The notes under the pieces: model-generated
What the model saw: only the letters and a program-made list of their open reading frames with translations
The model's database searches: none
What the model was told of the DNA's origin: nothing
Assembly (NCBI GenBank): GCA_003601535.1
Contig: PIXW01000055.1
Location: 1-8,893, forward strand
Source: ANME-2 cluster archaeon
GTDB lineage: Archaea; Halobacteriota; Methanosarcinia; Methanosarcinales; Methanogasteraceae
DNA length: 8,893 bases
Direction of reading: 5' to 3'
Program-made: the position numbers and the translations under genes
In this document: positions 6,513-8,893 of the stretch, piece by piece
Layout of the letters: each line of letters opens with the position of its first letter
Position numbering within the stretch: position 1 is the stretch's first letter

Positions 6513-7142
6513 ATGAAGGTTATGGTCGTGGATGACGAGCCAGATATCGTGGATCTGCTGAAACTGATGCTTGGAAGTCAAGGTTACGATGTCATAACAG
6601 CATGCGGGGGCAGCGAATGTCTTGAAAAACTGCAGCAGGACATACCTGATCTGATTCTACTGGATATTATCATGCCAGATATCGATGGCTGGACGGTCTT
6701 GAGCAGAATACGACAGGATGAGCGATTGAAATCGATTCCTGTGATTATTCTTACAGCAAAACAACTGACAGCAGAGGTTGCACAGAAAAAAGCACCCTAT
6801 ATAACTGAATATCTTGTCAAGCCAATCACAAAAGAAGGGTTACTATCGGTGATAGAGAATATCATATCCTCTTCAAAAAAAATTGAGGATTTTATCGCTG
6901 CTGCAAGAAAAGCTGGCGTTGATCAGGATATCATCGATAAATATGTCCAGCTCAATCAGCAAACAGGTGCATATAAACGACTGCATACCTCATTGACGCA
7001 GATATACACAAAAAAGAAACTCGAAAGAGAGAAATCGATAAAGAACACGATGGACAGTATCAAACGATTGATCGATCTACGGGAAAGAGATCTCACAAAG
7101 CTTCATGCGAGGATTGAGGAGATGATCGCTGCCAGCGGATAG
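6513..7142 (+). CDS. Response regulator: REC domain with unrecognised helical C-terminal domain
   Basis: The first 118 or so of 209 residues form a CheY-like receiver: the acidic pair D7/D8 (MVVDDEPDI), phosphoacceptor D51 in [14 protein letters not shown], switch T81 in VIILTAK, and K103 in YLVKPIT. All key residues are present, so it should be phosphorylated by a histidine kinase. The remaining 90 residues are charged and predicted helical: a short segment [20 protein letters not shown], then [19 protein letters not shown] and [16 protein letters not shown], which looks like a coiled coil. I see no HTH, GGDEF, HisKA or methylesterase output domain, so the output is probably a protein contact rather than DNA binding. 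No kinase gene lies in the window. It is divergent from srp54 and 41 bp ahead of trx. Confidence 0.9.
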   Translation: MKVMVVDDEPDIVDLLKLMLGSQGYDVITACGGSECLEKLQQDIPDLILLDIIMPDIDGWTVLSRIRQDERLKSIPVIILTAKQLTAEVAQKKAPYITEYLVKPITKEGLLSVIENIISSSKKIEDFIAAARKAGVDQDIIDKYVQLNQQTGAYKRLHTSLTQIYTKKKLEREKSIKNTMDSIKRLIDLRERDLTKLHARIEEMIAASG

Positions 7143-7154
7143 TGTGCAAGGATT

Positions 7155-7160
7155 TATATG
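7155..7160 (+). promoter_or_regulatory. TATA box of the thioredoxin gene
   Basis: TATATG (within GATTTATATG) starts 29 nt before the ATG at 7184, in the short gap after the response regulator. It predicts an independent, leaderless thioredoxin transcript; no Shine-Dalgarno is present before the ATG. Confidence 0.65.
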
Positions 7161-7183
7161 CTACAGTATTCGAATGATGAATC

Positions 7184-7573
7184 ATGGATGAACTGGAAGC
7201 GATCCGGAAGAGAAAAATGGAGAGATTGCAAACAATGGCATCAAAGAAGACATCTGGCGAAGTACTGATACTGGACGATAATAATATCAAGGAAACCGTG
7301 CGTGAACACCCGTTTGTTGTGGTGGATTGTTGGGCTGAATGGTGCGGACCATGCAAGATGATTGCACCGATCATAGCAGAACTGGCAAAGGATTACGCAG
7401 GCAGGATAACATTCGGCAAACTGAACATCGATGAGAATATGGGCGTTGCCATGACCTACAAGATCAATGCGATACCAACGATGCTGGTATTCAGAAATGG
7501 TGCATTGGTCGGACAGATCGTTGGCGCGCTCCCAAAGAATCACATCGAGCAGAAACTGCAGGAATATATGTGA
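7184..7573 (+). CDS. trxA: Thioredoxin with charged N-terminal extension
   Basis: This 129-aa cytoplasmic thiol-disulfide oxidoreductase has the classic active site WCGPC (53-57), preceded by VVVDCWAEW, and the cis-proline loop INAIPTMLVFRNG with the glycine-rich GQIVGALP later. About 22 residues precede the normal thioredoxin fold, beginning MDELEAIRKRKMERLQ. This short basic helix resembles the N-terminus of archaeal PDCD5-like proteins and is seen in some archaeal thioredoxins; its job is not known. The ATG at 7184 is supported by a TATA box 29 nt upstream. The electron donor (thioredoxin reductase) is not in the window. The stop is 5 bp from the convergent TPR gene stop. Family assignment is firm; its protein targets are unknown. 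Confidence 0.94.
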   Translation: MDELEAIRKRKMERLQTMASKKTSGEVLILDDNNIKETVREHPFVVVDCWAEWCGPCKMIAPIIAELAKDYAGRITFGKLNIDENMGVAMTYKINAIPTMLVFRNGALVGQIVGALPKNHIEQKLQEYM

Positions 7574-7578
7574 TCAGA

Positions 7579-8166
7579 TCATATATCTATCTCTTTCAGT
7601 ATCTGCGTGATCCGTTCACCCCGGTCAGGGAGCTGTTCTTTAGAGTTCAAGGCTGCTTTGAACTCCCGTATGGCTTCTCCCTGACGCCCTGATCTCTTGC
7701 ACAGGAAACCAAGATTGGCGTGTGCTCTCGCAAAATCAGGTCTGTAGCTTATTGCCTCTCTGTACTCCTTTTCTGCCTCATCGAATTGTTTTGATCGATA
7801 CAGCAGGTTTCCGAGATCATGGTGGATCATAGCCATATCGTTCTCTATACCAGCCACCCGGCACGCCTCTTCTCTTCGTTCAGTCAGTGCATACAGCAGC
7901 GCCATCTCTGTCTGTTGAGCAGACATTCCCTCTTCGGATGGTTCTCTCTCCTCGTGCTCTTCGAATGATGAACGATCCACTGTATCTGAAGAATCCTGCG
8001 AACCCCATGACATAGTCGTCGTGTCGTTTCGCCATTCATTGACCTCTCTTCTCCACCTGTCCAACTCACCCTTCCATCTGGCGATCTTCCAGATGATCAG
8101 AAGCGATATGATCGATACAGCCGCAATTCCAGCGATTATGATCAGATCAATTCCAAGAAGATTCAT
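7579..8166 (-). CDS. Membrane-anchored TPR repeat protein
   Basis: The 195-aa protein begins with a hydrophobic helix (about 5-27, GIDLIIIAGIAAVSIISLLIIW). Basic residues follow it (KIARWKGELDRWRR), which by the positive-inside rule puts the rest in the cytoplasm. A polar, acidic linker (about 48-85) comes next. Two clear tetratricopeptide repeats follow, at about 112-145 (HHDLGNLLYRSKQFDEAEKEYREAI) and 146-179 (AHANLGFLCKRSGRQGEAIREFKAAL), possibly preceded by a degenerate one at about 85-110. TPRs mediate protein contacts; the partner is unknown. The ATG at 8166 shares its A with the TGA stop of the upstream siroheme synthase gene (TGATG), so translation is probably coupled. A GTG at 8169 is a less likely start. 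Confidence 0.85.
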   Translation of the reverse strand: MNLLGIDLIIIAGIAAVSIISLLIIWKIARWKGELDRWRREVNEWRNDTTTMSWGSQDSSDTVDRSSFEEHEEREPSEEGMSAQQTEMALLYALTERREEACRVAGIENDMAMIHHDLGNLLYRSKQFDEAEKEYREAISYRPDFARAHANLGFLCKRSGRQGEAIREFKAALNSKEQLPDRGERITQILKEIDI

Positions 8167-8804
8167 CACAACACCGTTTCATGATGTGTTGCTGCCTGTT
8201 CATAAGCTTTCCTGTACGATGTTTTGAGGTATTCCCACACGGATTCATCCTCAAGAATCGCACGCAATATCTGCTGCCGCTTCTTTTGATCAGGGATTCT
8301 GTCCTTCAGAAAACAACGCATCTCGCTCTGCAATCTCGCCATCTCTGCATATTCTGGTGTGATCACCTCCTCGATCCGTTCCCTGATGTAGCGTGACAGT
8401 GCAGGGCTATGTGCGAGCGTGGATATACCGATGACAATGTCGCCGCGGGTGATAACAGACGGAATGATCACACAGCCGAGATCGTCCACTCGATTGACCA
8501 GTATTCCGCGCTGGCTCGCGATATCTGCGAGATGCTTGTTATAAGAAGGATCGTCTGTTGCTGGTATCACCAGAAAAGCATCGCGTATCAGATCAGTGAA
8601 CTCTTCATCGTCGAGTTCCCTGTCAATGGTTATCCGTTCGATTTCTTCTGACTTAAGCAGTTTTTCGGTGAATTCAAGACTCACAACAACCGTTTTCGCA
8701 TACCTGCAGAACAGTTCTGCCTTGCGCTCACCAACCGATCCGCCACCGATGATCACCACCTTCCGGTCGTGGAGGTCGATTATGAGCGGAAGGAATCCGG
8801 ACAT
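8166..8804 (-). CDS. Precorrin-2 dehydrogenase / siroheme synthase N-domain protein
   Basis: The family (Met8p, CysG N-terminal part) uses NAD+ to oxidise precorrin-2 to sirohydrochlorin and in some members also inserts iron. Sirohydrochlorin feeds siroheme, archaeal heme, cobalamin and F430. The 212-aa protein opens SGFLPLIIDLHDRKVVIIGG, followed by the Rossmann signature GGGSVGERKA (20-29). PATDDPSYNKHLA (81-93) and NRVDDLGCVIIPSVITRGD (104-122, with the conserved Asp pair) come next, then ISTLAHSPALSRYIRE (127-142), all diagnostic. The C-terminal helical segment (about 145-212) is of normal length. No methyltransferase domain (CysG C-part) is attached. In-frame ATGs at 8807 and 8816 are alternative starts; none has a Shine-Dalgarno or a clear TATA box at the usual distance. 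The gene is overlapped by 1 nt with the TPR gene. Confidence 0.9.
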   Translation of the reverse strand: MSGFLPLIIDLHDRKVVIIGGGSVGERKAELFCRYAKTVVVSLEFTEKLLKSEEIERITIDRELDDEEFTDLIRDAFLVIPATDDPSYNKHLADIASQRGILVNRVDDLGCVIIPSVITRGDIVIGISTLAHSPALSRYIRERIEEVITPEYAEMARLQSEMRCFLKDRIPDQKKRQQILRAILEDESVWEYLKTSYRKAYEQAATHHETVL

Positions 8805-8834
8805 CATGATGATCATTCGAATCTTTATCTATTA

Positions 8835-8848
8835 GAGTGTTATCACTC
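8835..8848. repeat. Small perfect hairpin upstream of the siroheme synthase gene
   Basis: GAGTG-TTAT-CACTC is a 5-bp perfect inverted repeat with a 4-nt loop, 19 bp beyond the farthest candidate start (8816). It could be an operator or leader element. The rest of the window to 8893 shows only an 8-T run (8884-8891) and no gene. Confidence 0.35.
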
Positions 8849-8893
8849 CACCTGGTCAGCCTTGCAGAATCATGAGCGCCAACTTTTTTTTCA

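Noticed and set aside
8884..8891. Eight-T run as a transcription terminator
   Set aside because: No plus-strand gene ends before it in the window, so there is nothing visible for it to terminate.

Overview
The window is chromosomal DNA from an archaeon. Archaeal-type genes include NAC, SRP54, Trm5 tRNA methyltransferase, a GfcR/PyrE-like HTH-phosphoribosyltransferase regulator and a DUF434 protein, and there are TATA boxes at archaeal spacing. The gene set fits a methanogen-related euryarchaeon (Methanomicrobia/Halobacteriota or an anaerobic alkane-oxidising relative), but nothing here fixes the genus. Coding density is high, neighbouring genes overlap or nearly touch, and I see no mobile element, CRISPR array or sign of recent transfer.

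Layout, left to right: the 5' part of nac (minus, cut by the window edge); a divergent promoter; a three-gene overlapping plus-strand operon of a DUF434/DUF5616 nuclease-like protein, Trm5 and an orphan SAM methyltransferase; then, on the minus strand, a GfcR-like regulator preceded by a tRNA-Arg(TCG) only 18 nt upstream; a 105-bp divergent spacer; a plus-strand citramalate synthase; SRP54 on minus; a tight divergent promoter pair; a response regulator and a thioredoxin on plus; and a translationally coupled minus-strand pair, a precorrin-2 dehydrogenase/siroheme synthase and a membrane-anchored TPR protein.

Functionally this is mostly housekeeping: nascent-chain handling and targeting (NAC, SRP54), tRNA (tRNA-Arg, Trm5), isoleucine synthesis by the citramalate route, tetrapyrrole synthesis and thiol redox. 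The less ordinary points are these. (1) cimA has no ATG/GTG/TTG start in its open frame ahead of its catalytic motif, but has a well-placed Shine-Dalgarno before an ATC. (2) Three genes without a Shine-Dalgarno (DUF434, srp54, trx) each have a TATAT box whose first T is exactly 29 nt before the start codon, which predicts leaderless mRNAs. (3) The DUF434 protein has PIN/NYN-like acidic motifs and is overlapped with Trm5. (4) The regulator mRNA may start where the tRNA-Arg 3' end is cut. (5) The response regulator carries an unrecognised helical output domain. I found no wholly new multi-gene system that the sequence can support.
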